DNA of 64,000 bases from Sulfurirhabdus autotrophica (GTDB lineage Bacteria; Pseudomonadota; Gammaproteobacteria; Burkholderiales; SMCO01): contig NZ_SMCO01000001.1 of NCBI RefSeq assembly GCF_004346685.1, positions 1-64,000 on the forward strand, given 5' to 3'. Position numbers and translations under genes: made by a program. This document shows positions 1 to 8,970 of the stretch, in pieces. Position 1 is the stretch's first letter. Each line of letters opens with the position of its first letter. The notes beneath the pieces were generated by a model. It was given only the letters and a program-made list of their open reading frames with translations. It was not told the DNA's origin and searched no databases.

Positions 1-81
1 GAAACTGAATATCGCTTTAATCATCGTCGTGATAATCTTTACCTTGGACTACTCAAATTGTTGAGACTAAACCCGCTTTAA
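1..81 (+). pseudogene. C-terminal end of an IS1595-type transposase (window-truncated)
   Basis: The window opens inside a reading frame that gives ETEYRFNHRRDN then LYLGLLKLLRLNPL and a stop. The Y-R-F-N-x-R tail is what I know from the C-terminus of IS1595-family DDE transposases. The 5' part lies before the window, so whether the transposase is intact is unknown. The right end of the element is probably shortly after the stop. A run ending in ACCC near 91-94 would fit an IS1595-style terminus beginning GGG on the other strand, but the other inverted repeat is not visible, so this is inference. Confidence 0.6.
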
Positions 82-104
82 CTTCCTAAGACCCTAGCTT
101 AATA

Positions 105-677
105 GAAAATAAATTTTCTTGGCCTGGATATTCAACAACCGACACTAATTTTAAAGGAAAATCAAACCGTATAATTTTAATGGTTGAACATAAGGATAAT
201 ATTACTGGAACTATTACTTTATGTTTCGATACTCCACTTGGTTTGGATGTAGACGCAACACATAAATCAGACGTAGATCAACTTCGTGTCAATGGTAGAA
301 AATTAGTTGAGATCACGAATTTTGCAACAAAGGGGACTTTCAATAACAAAAGAATAATGGCTTCATTTGCTCATATTGCTTTCATATACGCTCGGTATAT
401 TCATGGTTGCACTGACTTTGTAATCGAAGTTAAACCTAGCTCACATTATTACGAAAAAATGCTGGAGTTTAGACGTTGTAGTAAAGAAAAGTTATGTACA
501 TGGAGAAAAAAAGATGAGATGTCGGTATTGCTTTGTTTGGATCTAGATCATATGGGTAAGCAAATTGGGAAATTTGGCGGCTCACTTCAACCACCTCCAG
601 GTGAAAAAAGCTTGTATCCATACTTTTTTTCTAAGCAAGATGAGATTGGAATAACAAATCGACTAAAGCAAGGCTGA
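105..677 (+). pseudogene. FeeM-like N-acyl amino acid synthase domain, 5' end lost
   Basis: The frame has GTITL, GLDVDATH, VDQLR, LVEITNFAT, then FIYARY, TDFVIEV and a Y-x-x-MLEF segment. This matches the order of conserved blocks in the FeeM / N-acyl amino acid synthase GNAT-like family, which makes long-chain N-acyl amino acids from acyl-ACP. The first ATG is at 180, but the same frame stays open from 90. The residues before that ATG (around FSWPGY and the strand before MVEH) also fit the family, so the ATG is not the native start. The expected further N-terminal part is missing, exactly where the transposase end lies. I read this as a gene cut by insertion. An ORF from 180 would give a 165-aa protein; activity is doubtful. 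Confidence 0.6.
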
Positions 678-871
678 TATCGCGTAAAAAAATTTCTGCA
701 GTGGCAAGCATAAATCTAGCCAAGGGATGACTGTTGAGCTTGGTTTTAGGGTATCTCACTTAAAGGTGGTGTTACGGTAGCGGGTTCTGGAAAGCTGCGG
801 AAGTAGTGCTTAAGAAAAGCTGAAAATTTCAGGGGGGACAGGGAAGTTCTTATGAAAGAGTTGGTCAAATG

Positions 872-1375
872 TTATATCCGCGTCAAACAAATAGAACCCA
901 TAGCAATATGACCTGCCTTGATGTGATCTTCAGCTATCCAATATCCAGAAATGTCACCTAGCCCAGGAACTCGGAGAAGTAGCAACCCATACCACTCTTG
1001 AGCATTTCGAATATCATGCACATGATAGGTTATGTAAGCGACCCCATTCATAAATACGCCGTCACCGGTAAGTTCTGCATCAGATATGATAACTTCTCCA
1101 GTAGTCATAGTCGCATTGAGAATTGCAGAAAGTCTTATTTTGTTTTTACCTAAATTTATTGTTGCTTTGGAAATGTCGTAACCGTACCCACTTTCATCCT
1201 TAGCAATGCTTCCGTCTGGGAGAATTGCAAAAATCTCGCTTGCGGTACCTTTTGTACGTATTACTTTGGAGTTACGCCAGAAAGGTAGACCGTATTTTGT
1301 GATTAGGGCGGTTAATATCGCACTGATGATAGTACACGCACCTGCAATTAAGGCAACGAAAATTGGTTGGGACAT
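872..1375 (-). CDS. Membrane-anchored hypothetical protein (167 aa)
   Basis: I do not recognise the family. The protein begins with one strong hydrophobic segment (about residues 5-32, VALIAGACTIISAILTALI) followed by a basic patch. The remaining ~130 residues look like a soluble beta-rich domain with no Cys pairs or obvious catalytic motif. The start ATG has a GGAG about 8 nt upstream on the minus strand, which supports expression. It stands alone between the truncated FeeM-like gene and yjdM, in a stretch that looks accessory. Confidence 0.5.
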   Translation of the reverse strand: MSQPIFVALIAGACTIISAILTALITKYGLPFWRNSKVIRTKGTASEIFAILPDGSIAKDESGYGYDISKATINLGKNKIRLSAILNATMTTGEVIISDAELTGDGVFMNGVAYITYHVHDIRNAQEWYGLLLLRVPGLGDISGYWIAEDHIKAGHIAMGSICLTRI

Positions 1376-1608
1376 GTGGTCACTCCATATGCGATTGTGT
1401 AGGGGGATGCTACATGGCTAATAATTATATTTATGGCGCCAATTATGCTTGCGTAATGAACTGATATGCAAGTGCTTTTTTATTTTTAGGCTCTTTTACG
1501 CAGGTAGCTTGGAAGAGTTACTTTGAGTGTCGTATCCAAGGCTGTCGTACTTTTTTGTAGTGGTTTTTATTGATGTTATATTTTTTAAATTTTATTTAGA
1601 GGAGCAAC

Positions 1609-1731
1609 TTGACATTGAACATATATTATAATAAATAAAGGCATTTTTTTATGTCGAGATCTTCAAAAAGCAAAAAGCCACCCCGAAAGATGGCCATGTT
1701 GCTTAAAGAGTATTCTGGCTTCCTGATGTAA
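1609..1731 (+). other. Possible micro-ORF (26 aa, basic) behind a TTGACA box
   Basis: A TTGACA hexamer at 1609-1614 is followed by an AT-rich stretch containing TATAAT, but the spacing is only 12 nt, too short for a standard promoter. An ATG at 1651 opens a 26-codon frame (MSRSSKSKKPPRK, then a hydrophobic end) that stops at 1731, just before the convergent yjdM stop. No clear Shine-Dalgarno precedes it. It could be a real small basic peptide, the stub of a lost gene, or chance. Confidence 0.2.
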
Positions 1732-1740
1732 CGCGTAACT

Positions 1741-2079
1741 CTACGCCTTCTTCACGAATTCGGATTTCAGCTGCATCGCGCCAATTCCGTCGATCTTGCA
1801 GTCGATGTCGTGATCTCCTTCCACCAGGCGGATGTTCTTTACCTTCGTTCCAACTTTGACTACCAAGGTCGATCCTTTGACCTTCAGATCCTTGATCACC
1901 ACCACGGTGTCGCCGCTCTTGAGTTCATTCCCATTGGCATCGCGGACTATATTCAAGTCATTAGAGCCCTCCGCTATCACCTTTGGCCACTCGTGGGCAC
2001 ATTCCGGGCAAACGAACATGAGACCGTCTTCGTAGGTGTATGCCGAGTTGCATTTAGGGCATTGAGGTAAAGTACTCAT
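1741..2079 (-). CDS. yjdM: YjdM/PhnA-family zinc-ribbon protein
   Basis: A 112-aa protein of normal length for the family. The N-terminus has a zinc ribbon, CPKC (residues 8-11) and CPEC (24-27). The C-terminal half is a small SH3-like barrel domain with [14 protein letters not shown] and [14 protein letters not shown], signatures of PhnA/YjdM. The name PhnA is historical; the family is not a phosphonoacetate hydrolase and its role is unknown. The ATG has AGGAG at good spacing. The gene is monocistronic, downstream of tRNA-Asn on the same strand. Confidence 0.9.
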   Translation of the reverse strand: MSTLPQCPKCNSAYTYEDGLMFVCPECAHEWPKVIAEGSNDLNIVRDANGNELKSGDTVVVIKDLKVKGSTLVVKVGTKVKNIRLVEGDHDIDCKIDGIGAMQLKSEFVKKA

Positions 2080-2163
2080 GGGATGTCTCCTTTGTTAGTG
2101 ATTGTATATGGCTCAGTGCTCTATATCGAGATATTGAGTAGTTTATACGGATCACTAGAAATG

Positions 2164-2190
2164 AAAAAAGCCCTGCATTTCTGCAAGGCT
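2164..2190 (-). terminator. Rho-independent terminator of tRNA-Asn
   Basis: On the minus strand a 9-bp stem (AGCCTTGCA / TGCAGGGCT with one G-U pair) around a GAAA loop is followed by six U. It lies 10 nt after the CCA end of the tRNA. Confidence 0.85.
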
Positions 2191-2199
2191 TTATATCTG

Positions 2200-2275
2200 T
2201 GGCTCCCCGACCTGGACTCGAACCAGGGACCTGCGGATTAACAGTCCGTCGCTCTACCAACTGAGCTATCAGGGA
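2200..2275 (-). tRNA. tRNA-Asn (anticodon GUU)
   Basis: The minus strand folds as a 76-nt tRNA. The acceptor stem is TCCCTGA/TCGGGGA, the D arm GCTC-AGTTGGTA-GAGC, and the anticodon loop CTGTTAA with anticodon GTT. The T arm has TTCGAGT, and CCA is encoded at 2202-2200. The first pair of the anticodon stem is an A-C mismatch; the rest pairs well. Confidence 0.97.
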
Positions 2276-2550
2276 ACAGTGAAGGTGCGTATATTAACGG
2301 TTTGAGGGTTGCTGGTCAACAAAAAAGAGCAAGAAATATACGATATTTTATATGAAATGATTTAACCGGTTGCTTTATATTGTGCTTTTTTGTTCCGGAA
2401 TTTGTGATCTTTAAATTATTTTTGGGTTTGGGTAAGTCAAAAAGTAACCTGATTATCAATCATTCTCAGCCAAATAACGAGGATAGGTTTGCAGTTCATT
2501 ATTAACAACACGTTGGCGTGTTTACAAAGTTGTTTATGCAACTGTGTGCA

Positions 2551-2684
2551 TTAACCGCAGAGACGCAGAGGCGCTGAGCTGATGTGCCATAACATAATAA
2601 ATATGTGATGTTTTATTGCAGGGGAGGCGGTTTACTTTCACAAAGCATTGTATTTCTCCGCGCCTCAGCGCCTCTGCGGTTAAA
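2551..2684. repeat. Long imperfect inverted repeat (TTAACCGCAGAG ends)
   Basis: The left arm starts TTAACCGCAGAGACGCAGAG at 2551. The right arm, read on the minus strand from 2684, starts TTTAACCGCAGAGGCGCTGAG. The left arm carries an internal near-duplication (GCAGAGACGCAGAGGCGC). About 70 nt separate the arms. It lies between two genes transcribed toward the same strand and encodes nothing visible. The form suggests a dispersed intergenic palindromic repeat of the REP/MITE kind; other copies would have to be sought outside this window. Confidence 0.65.
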
Positions 2685-2819
2685 ACTGAGTTTTCTGGAT
2701 TTTCAGAAATTCCAAAATGGGTAAGAACTATCAATGTAGCTGAGCTTTCTTGCTAATCAGGAAAAGAAATGGAGTGCATGATTTGATAGAGTGAGCTTTA
2801 TCCAAATTTTTCGTATTGG

Positions 2820-2851
2820 AAAAAGCCCCGACCTTCAAATAAAGGCCGGGA
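2820..2851 (-). terminator. Terminator of the aminotransferase gene
   Basis: On the minus strand CCCGGCCTT - TATTTG - AAGGTCGGGG forms a strong GC-rich stem followed by CTTTTT. It is 25 nt after the stop codon of the gene ending at 2876. Confidence 0.9.
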
Positions 2852-2875
2852 TTAAAGAAGAGTTGTTTAAATTCT

Positions 2876-4093
2876 TTAATCGAGTGTTTTGTGCAGGCGT
2901 TCCAATGCAGCTTTCAGATTTTCCATCGAAGTGGCAAAAGACAGGCGGATATAACCTTCACTTCCAAATGCTGATCCGGGCACTACGGCTACGCCTGCAT
3001 GCTCTAACAGATATTCGCCTAGTGCTACATCTGTTTTTTCCGGGATGGCATTTCGGGCATGCAATTTTTCTATTGCCTTGCGCACATCAGGGAATGCGTA
3101 AAATGCGCCACCACTAGGCAGGCAATTTACACCTGGAATGCTGTTTAATGCCTCCACGACAAACAGGTGACGTTCCTTAAATGCTTCTAACATCGGTGTT
3201 ATGCAAGACTGGTCGCCGTTCAGTGCCGCTTCTGCTGCAACTTGGGAGATGGAGGTTGGGTTTGAAGTGCTTTGTGATTGCACGTTTTCCATGGCGGTGA
3301 TGATGTTTTCCGGCCCAGCTGCATAGCCGATTCGCCAGCCTGTCATTGCGTAGGCTTTGGAGACACCATTTAATACCATGGTGCGTGGATATAAATCCGG
3401 GCAGGCATTCAGAATGTTGACGAAAGGTTCGTCGGACAGGCGAATATGCTCGTACATATCATCTGTTGCAATGAGTACGTGCGGGTGGCTGCGCAGTATG
3501 TCGCCCAGTGCTGTTAATTCATCAATTGTATATACCGCGCCGCTTGGGTTGCTTGGGCTGTTTAATACTACCAGTTTGGTTTTGGGCGTGATTGCCGTTT
3601 GTAGCTGCTGGGGTGTTATTTTAAATTTTTGCTCAATACCCGCTTCAATGATCACCGGCTTGCCATCGGCCAAAATGACAATATCCGGATAGGAAACCCA
3701 ATAGGGGGCGGGAATGATAACTTCGTCGCCTGAATTAATGACGGCTTGAACCAGATTGAAGAAGCTTTGTTTGCCTCCACATGAAACCAGTACTTGTTTT
3801 GCAGTATATTCCAGGCCGTTATCACGCTTGAATTTGGTAATAATGGCCTGTTTGAGTGAGGGCGTGCCTGAAACTGCTGTATATTTGGTGAATCCACGAT
3901 TGATCGCGTCTATTGCAGCATCTTTGATATGCTGGGGCGTATCAAAATCGGGTTCGCCGGCACCAAGCCCTATAATGTCTTTACCTTCAGCCTTAAGCTT
4001 GGCGGCTCTTGCCGTTACGGCCAGAGTGGGGGAGGGTTTGATTGCCTGAACACGCTGAGAGAGTTCCAAAATCCTGTCCTTATGATTCCCCAT
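2876..4093 (-). CDS. aatA: Class I PLP aminotransferase (aspartate/aromatic type)
   Basis: A 405-aa fold-type I aminotransferase of the Igamma (AAT-Ib) subgroup. It probably transfers the amino group between aspartate (or aromatic or prephenate substrates) and 2-oxoglutarate in the cytoplasm. Visible marks are GLGAGEPDFDTP at about 42-53, the PLP-binding NSPSNPSG at about 188-195, the Schiff-base lysine in GVSKAYAMTGWR (Lys246), and the substrate-binding Arg in YIRLSFATS near 382. Length is normal. The gene is monocistronic with its own terminator and divergent from uvrB, about 46 nt between starts. Substrate choice cannot be read from sequence. Confidence 0.92.
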   Translation of the reverse strand: MGNHKDRILELSQRVQAIKPSPTLAVTARAAKLKAEGKDIIGLGAGEPDFDTPQHIKDAAIDAINRGFTKYTAVSGTPSLKQAIITKFKRDNGLEYTAKQVLVSCGGKQSFFNLVQAVINSGDEVIIPAPYWVSYPDIVILADGKPVIIEAGIEQKFKITPQQLQTAITPKTKLVVLNSPSNPSGAVYTIDELTALGDILRSHPHVLIATDDMYEHIRLSDEPFVNILNACPDLYPRTMVLNGVSKAYAMTGWRIGYAAGPENIITAMENVQSQSTSNPTSISQVAAEAALNGDQSCITPMLEAFKERHLFVVEALNSIPGVNCLPSGGAFYAFPDVRKAIEKLHARNAIPEKTDVALGEYLLEHAGVAVVPGSAFGSEGYIRLSFATSMENLKAALERLHKTLD

Positions 4094-4139
4094 TAGCAGC
4101 GTTTGGCTGCATGGTATAATTTAAAGTTGTTAAAGAGGT

Positions 4140-6179
4140 GTGATTTTACCTGTGATTGTTACTTTTCCCAATAGTCCTTATAAACTTCATCAACCTTTTT
4201 TGCCCGCGGGCGATCAAACGAACGCGATTGCGCAACTGGTTGAAGGAATAAATGATGGTCTGGCTTTTCAGACGCTGCTTGGTGTGACGGGCTCAGGCAA
4301 GACTTATACAGTCGCAAACGTGATTGCTCGGCTGGGGCGTCCGGCTATTGTCATGGCTCCCAATAAAACGCTGGCTGCTCAATTGTATTCCGAAATGCGC
4401 GAATTTTTCCCTGAAAATTCGGTGGAATATTTTGTCTCTTACTATGATTATTATCAACCAGAGGCTTATGTGCCTTCGCGTGACATGTTCATCGAAAAAG
4501 ATTCGGCTATAAATGAACATATTGAGCAGATGCGTCTTTCGGCAACTAAAGCTTTGCTGGAGCGTAATGATAGCGTGATCGTGGCGACAGTGTCAGCGAT
4601 TTACGGTATTGGTAATCCTGTGGATTATCATGGCATGATTCTGCACCTGAATCAAGGCGATAAGCTGCCTCAGCGCGATGCAATCAAACGACTCACTGAA
4701 ATGCAATACGATCGTAACGATATTGAGTTTTCTCGTGGGATTTTCCGGGTGCGTGGGGATGTGCTCGATATATATCCGGCGGAAAGCGCTGAAACGGCTG
4801 TACGAGTGAGTTTGTTTGACGACGAAGTAGAAAGTATTTCTTTGTTCGACCCGCTGACTGGGCATATTCTGAAAAAAATCTCACGTTACACAGTTTACCC
4901 TTCCAGCCATTATGTCACACCGCGCAGTACTGTATTACGTGCTATTGAAAAAATTAAAGTGGAATTGCGAGAGCGTATTTCATTTTTTCAAAAAAATATG
5001 AAACTTGTGGAAGCTCAGCGTATTGAGCAGCGGACCCGTTTTGATTTGGAAATGCTGCATGAAACCGGATTTTGTAAGGGGATTGAAAATTACTCCCGAC
5101 ATATTTCTGGTCGCAATCCAGGGGATCCCCCTCCAACATTGATCGATTATTTGCCTCCAAACGCATTGATGTTTATCGATGAGAGCCATGTCACAATTCC
5201 CCAGATTGGTGGCATGTATAAAGGTGACCGGGCAAGGAAAGAAAATCTGGTGGATTATGGTTTTCGACTGCCAAGCGCATTGGATAATCGTCCGTTGCGA
5301 TTTGATGAGTTTGAGAAAGTGATGCGTCAGGCCGTCTTTGTTTCTGCGACACCCGCTACTTATGAGGCGGAGCATGCGGGACAGATAGTGGAGCAGGTTG
5401 TACGTCCAACAGGTCTGGTTGACCCGGTTATTGATGTTCGTCCTGCTACTACGCAGGTTGATGATTTATTGTCAGAAATTAATTTGAGGGTAGAGAAGGG
5501 CGAACGAGTACTTGTGACTACCCTGACTAAACGTATGTCTGAGGATTTGGCCGACTACCTGTCAGATCATGGCGTCAAGACGCGTTATTTGCATTCTGAT
5601 ATTGATACAGTGGAACGGGTGGAAATTATTCGTGATTTACGTCTGGGTGTATTCGACGCGCTCATCGGTATTAACCTGTTAAGGGAAGGGCTGGATATTC
5701 CCGAAGTGTCGTTAGTGGCCATTCTGGATGCTGATAAAGAAGGTTTTTTACGATCCGAGCGCGCACTTATTCAAACGATTGGCCGGGCTGCACGCCATCT
5801 TAATGGGACTGCAATTTTATATGCAGACAAGATTACTAAATCCATGCGTTTTGCTATCGATGAAACAGAACGTAGGCGAAACAAACAAATTGCGCACAAT
5901 ATCGAACATGGCATCACGCCTAAAGGGGTGGTCAAGCGAATCAAGGATATGATTGATGGGGTTTACGATATTGAAACCGCGCAAAGAGAATTGAAAGTCG
6001 CGCAGGAACGTGCCGGCTATGAGCGTTTGTCTGAAAAGCAATTGACCAAAGAATTGAAACGACTTGAAAAAGAAATGCAACAGTGTGCAAAAAATCTGGA
6101 GTTCGAACGTGCCGCTCACCTTCGCGACCAACTGAAAGATTTGAAGCAACTTTTGTTTGGCGTGCCCGAGCATGAATAA
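4140..6179 (+). CDS. uvrB: UvrABC excinuclease subunit B
   Basis: DNA-damage-recognition helicase-like subunit of nucleotide excision repair. Walker A is [10 protein letters not shown] (46-55). The beta-hairpin region has [21 protein letters not shown] contains the DEAD-like motif, the helicase C-terminal part has [22 protein letters not shown] and QTIGRAARH, and the UvrC-binding UVR motif is at the C-terminus ([24 protein letters not shown]). There is no upstream ATG: the start is GTG at 4140 or the in-frame GTG at 4152. AGAGG at about 4134-4138 is better spaced from 4152, so 4152 is plausible. Full length, 675-679 aa. Confidence 0.97.
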   Translation: MILPVIVTFPNSPYKLHQPFLPAGDQTNAIAQLVEGINDGLAFQTLLGVTGSGKTYTVANVIARLGRPAIVMAPNKTLAAQLYSEMREFFPENSVEYFVSYYDYYQPEAYVPSRDMFIEKDSAINEHIEQMRLSATKALLERNDSVIVATVSAIYGIGNPVDYHGMILHLNQGDKLPQRDAIKRLTEMQYDRNDIEFSRGIFRVRGDVLDIYPAESAETAVRVSLFDDEVESISLFDPLTGHILKKISRYTVYPSSHYVTPRSTVLRAIEKIKVELRERISFFQKNMKLVEAQRIEQRTRFDLEMLHETGFCKGIENYSRHISGRNPGDPPPTLIDYLPPNALMFIDESHVTIPQIGGMYKGDRARKENLVDYGFRLPSALDNRPLRFDEFEKVMRQAVFVSATPATYEAEHAGQIVEQVVRPTGLVDPVIDVRPATTQVDDLLSEINLRVEKGERVLVTTLTKRMSEDLADYLSDHGVKTRYLHSDIDTVERVEIIRDLRLGVFDALIGINLLREGLDIPEVSLVAILDADKEGFLRSERALIQTIGRAARHLNGTAILYADKITKSMRFAIDETERRRNKQIAHNIEHGITPKGVVKRIKDMIDGVYDIETAQRELKVAQERAGYERLSEKQLTKELKRLEKEMQQCAKNLEFERAAHLRDQLKDLKQLLFGVPEHE

Positions 6180-6341
6180 AGAAGCAGGATCCCGGATAGT
6201 GACAACTGGAAAATAGACTGCTTCAAAAAAATTACTCCTTATCTTACCTCTATATGGGTTAATTTTAACCCTTGTCTTTATGGGGCTAATAGCTTACGAT
6301 GTAAAGTTATTTTTCTTGAAAATTTTACACAGTAAAACATA

Positions 6342-8585
6342 ATGATAGGAACAGATCAATCGCCTTTTTCTCATGCGGGAATCAATACGGCTGGAAAGCA
6401 GCTTAAAATGAATGAAGCATTCAACTCGTTTTTGCAAATTGTTGATGCAGAACTCAAATTGCTGGCGCAATACCGCCCAGTATTGGAGGAAAGCGCAGAT
6501 TCATTTGTTGAGACTTTTTACAAGTATTTACGTGAATTTCCAGCCACTGCAGAAGTACTGTCCGATTATCAGGCAGGAGGGGGACTACTTTTTAAACTTG
6601 CAACCAAGCAGTCAAAGCATTTCAAAGATCTGTTAAGTGGTGATATTGGAGCAGAGTCGGCTGATAGGCTATTGCATATCGGTCATGTCCATTATCGTTA
6701 TAAAATTGAACCGGTATGGATGATGGGCGCCTACCAGCTTTACCTTGAGCATCTGCGTCAGGTCTTGGCTTCCAATCCAAAAATAGAGAGCGATGACCAT
6801 AGCCTTCTTGAAAGTGTGCTTATCAAGCTTCTGTTCCGGGACATGGGGCTAATGATGGAAGGATACTGGGGCGCAGCAATGGCTCTGGTGCAAGAAGAAA
6901 AAAAGAAAGTTGAAGATTTGCAGTCACAAGTGACCAATCTTCTTGCAAATACACCGCAGGTGCTGTGGTCAGTGGATGTGAAAAATAACCTGCCACTTTA
7001 CGTAAGTCCAACAACAATTAAAATTTGTAAGCTGGATATTGAATTGCCTATTCCCTGCATGGGCTGGACCCATCCTGAAGATCGTGAAACGGTCTTGATG
7101 GCTTGGGAAGAGGCACTGAGTGGAACACGGGTTGAGGTGGAAAGCCGGGTGCAAGAACCGGGTGGAGACCCGCGCTGGTTTCGTCGTGTTTTCAGTCCAT
7201 TTGTGGATGCAGATGGCAATGTGACCAGAATTGATGGTCTGATGGACGATACCACTGAATCCAAGAAAACCATAGAACGGCTTCATATTTTAGCCACCAC
7301 AGATAGTCTTACCGGCTTGCCTAATCGCTCTTTGCTAAATGACCGATTAAATCGATCGATAGCTACAGCTCAGCGAGATGGCAACATGCAGGTAGCGCTG
7401 ATATTGCTGGATCTGGATCATTTTAAAGAGATAAATGACACTTTAGGCCATCCTGCAGGAGATGAAATTTTGCGCCAGGTGGGTAAACGTCTGACGTCTT
7501 TATTACGGGAAAGCGATACGCTGGCGCGCTTGGGTGGCGATGAGTTTGCCGTGCTGCTGCCAGAAGTGAGAAATGGGCAGGAATCGGCGCAAAAGGTCGT
7601 GCAGACCATTCTTGATAGTTTCATAGAACCGTTCTGGTATCAAAATAACGAATTGTATTTAGGGGCCGGGATTGGTATTTCTCTCTTTCCTGATAATGGG
7701 GAGGATGCAAGCGCCTTGATGAGCCGCGCAGATGTTGCAATGTACAGTGCCAAGCATAAAGATATCGGCTATTTGTTTTATGATCCCAAGACAGACCCTC
7801 ATACTCAGGAAAGACTTCAACTTAATTCTGATCTGAGACATGCCCTTGAACGTGATGAACTTGTACTTTATTACCAGCCGCAGATCAATATCCGGACAGG
7901 TAAGATTATCGGAGTAGAGGCACTGATTCGCTGGCAACACCCTGAACTGGGGTTGCTCTTGCCAGATCAATTTATTCCTTTTGCTGAGCGCAGTGGACTG
8001 ATTCATCCATTGACGGACTGGGTCATTGTCACTGCGTTAAGGCAATGTAAGAAATGGCAATTCGCTGGACATGATCTTCGCATTGCAATCAATGTTTCGG
8101 CTCGTTCTTTTCAGGATCGGAAGCTTGTTGCTAGGCTGGAAGAGTTGTTAAGTGCAGGTGAAACCTGTTTGCCGGCAGGGCATATTGAAATTGAGATCAC
8201 TGAAAATATTCTCATGTCTGATATTGAGCACGGTGCAATTGTATTGCAGCAGCTACGGGAACTGGGTATTTCGGTTGCAATAGACGATTTTGGCACAGGG
8301 TACTCCTCTCTTGCTTATCTAAAAAAATTGCCTATACATAGCATGAAAGTGGATAAATCATTTGTTATGAATATGGCTGAAGATGAGAGCGATACAGCAA
8401 TCGTGCTTTCAACGATTGATCTTGCACATAACCTGGGATTTAGTATTGTGGCTGAAGGCGTGGAAAATAAGGGGACGCTTGATATTCTTAACAAGCTAGG
8501 CTGCGACTATGCCCAAGGGTTTCATATTAGTCATCCACTTTCGGTTGATATGCTGGAAAAATTACTGGATCAATCTGAAAGTTAA
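6342..8585 (+). CDS. Globin-coupled PAS-GGDEF-EAL c-di-GMP enzyme
   Basis: A 747-aa signalling protein. Residues about 24-185 read as a globin-sensor domain; His117 in HYRYKIEPVW is the likely proximal haem ligand. A PAS domain follows (about 195-310), then GGDEF with a complete RLGGDEF motif (398-402) and the RxxD inhibitory site (RESD) just before it. The EAL domain starts near 500 with EALIR at 526-530. All main catalytic marks are present: NVSA, EITEN, DDFGTG, KVDKSF, AEGVE. No membrane segment is seen, so it is cytoplasmic. It probably senses O2 or another haem ligand and makes or degrades c-di-GMP; an intact EAL favours phosphodiesterase activity. The gene is monocistronic, 160 nt after uvrB. 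Confidence 0.85.
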   Translation: MIGTDQSPFSHAGINTAGKQLKMNEAFNSFLQIVDAELKLLAQYRPVLEESADSFVETFYKYLREFPATAEVLSDYQAGGGLLFKLATKQSKHFKDLLSGDIGAESADRLLHIGHVHYRYKIEPVWMMGAYQLYLEHLRQVLASNPKIESDDHSLLESVLIKLLFRDMGLMMEGYWGAAMALVQEEKKKVEDLQSQVTNLLANTPQVLWSVDVKNNLPLYVSPTTIKICKLDIELPIPCMGWTHPEDRETVLMAWEEALSGTRVEVESRVQEPGGDPRWFRRVFSPFVDADGNVTRIDGLMDDTTESKKTIERLHILATTDSLTGLPNRSLLNDRLNRSIATAQRDGNMQVALILLDLDHFKEINDTLGHPAGDEILRQVGKRLTSLLRESDTLARLGGDEFAVLLPEVRNGQESAQKVVQTILDSFIEPFWYQNNELYLGAGIGISLFPDNGEDASALMSRADVAMYSAKHKDIGYLFYDPKTDPHTQERLQLNSDLRHALERDELVLYYQPQINIRTGKIIGVEALIRWQHPELGLLLPDQFIPFAERSGLIHPLTDWVIVTALRQCKKWQFAGHDLRIAINVSARSFQDRKLVARLEELLSAGETCLPAGHIEIEITENILMSDIEHGAIVLQQLRELGISVAIDDFGTGYSSLAYLKKLPIHSMKVDKSFVMNMAEDESDTAIVLSTIDLAHNLGFSIVAEGVENKGTLDILNKLGCDYAQGFHISHPLSVDMLEKLLDQSES

Positions 8586-8834
8586 AAACAATCTGATTGC
8601 TAGTATTTCAGTGGTCTACTATTTCCGGTTACTAAATCAAGCTTTTCTTTGGTTGCTTCAGGCAATATCCCACCGTTAAAAGCATGCGTGTGCCATCTGA
8701 TGTAGCAAACCATCAGGTACTGGCTGATAATATTTCTGTCTTCGCCTTTTGATGGATACCTAGCACTGGTATCTATTCACTCGTTATACACCTGAAAATT
8801 TGTTCCATCTGATTATTTTTTGAAGATCGAATCA

Positions 8835-8864
8835 TGCTAATTCATTTTGTCAGTTGAATTAGCA
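8835..8864. promoter_or_regulatory. 10-bp perfect dyad upstream of the MarR gene
   Basis: TGCTAATTCA at 8835-8844 and its exact complement TGAATTAGCA at 8855-8864 are separated by 10 nt. No T-run follows, so it is not a good terminator. The arms lie two helical turns apart, as in a dimeric regulator site, about 110 nt before the MarR start. It may be a second operator or a distal activator site; function is inferred only. Confidence 0.4.
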
Positions 8865-8909
8865 AGTAAACACCACACATCCAAAAATTTGATTGCGAAG
8901 TAAATTATG

Positions 8910-8941
8910 TTGACGGTAAATAGTAACGTACGTTACTATTT
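8910..8941 (+). promoter_or_regulatory. Promoter overlapped by a 24-bp perfect palindrome (MarR operator)
   Basis: A candidate -35 box TTGACG (8910-8915) is followed 18 nt later by TACTAT (8934-8939), four of six matching -10. The segment 8918-8941 is a perfect palindrome, AAATAGTAACGT joined to its complement ACGTTACTATTT. It covers the spacer and -10 box. A site placed like this and 30 nt before a marR gene is the usual layout for autorepression, released by a ligand, of a MarR-efflux operon. Confidence 0.7.
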
Positions 8942-8970
8942 CTCTAGTTATCATTTTATTTGTTCAATAT

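Noticed and set aside
678-871. GGGGGGACAGGGAAG stretch as the start of a REP-associated transposase element
   Set aside because: Only a short resemblance, no Y1-transposase coding sequence around it.
1810-2070. Plus-strand ORF opposite yjdM
   Set aside because: yjdM has zinc-ribbon motifs and a good ribosome-binding site; this is its antisense shadow.
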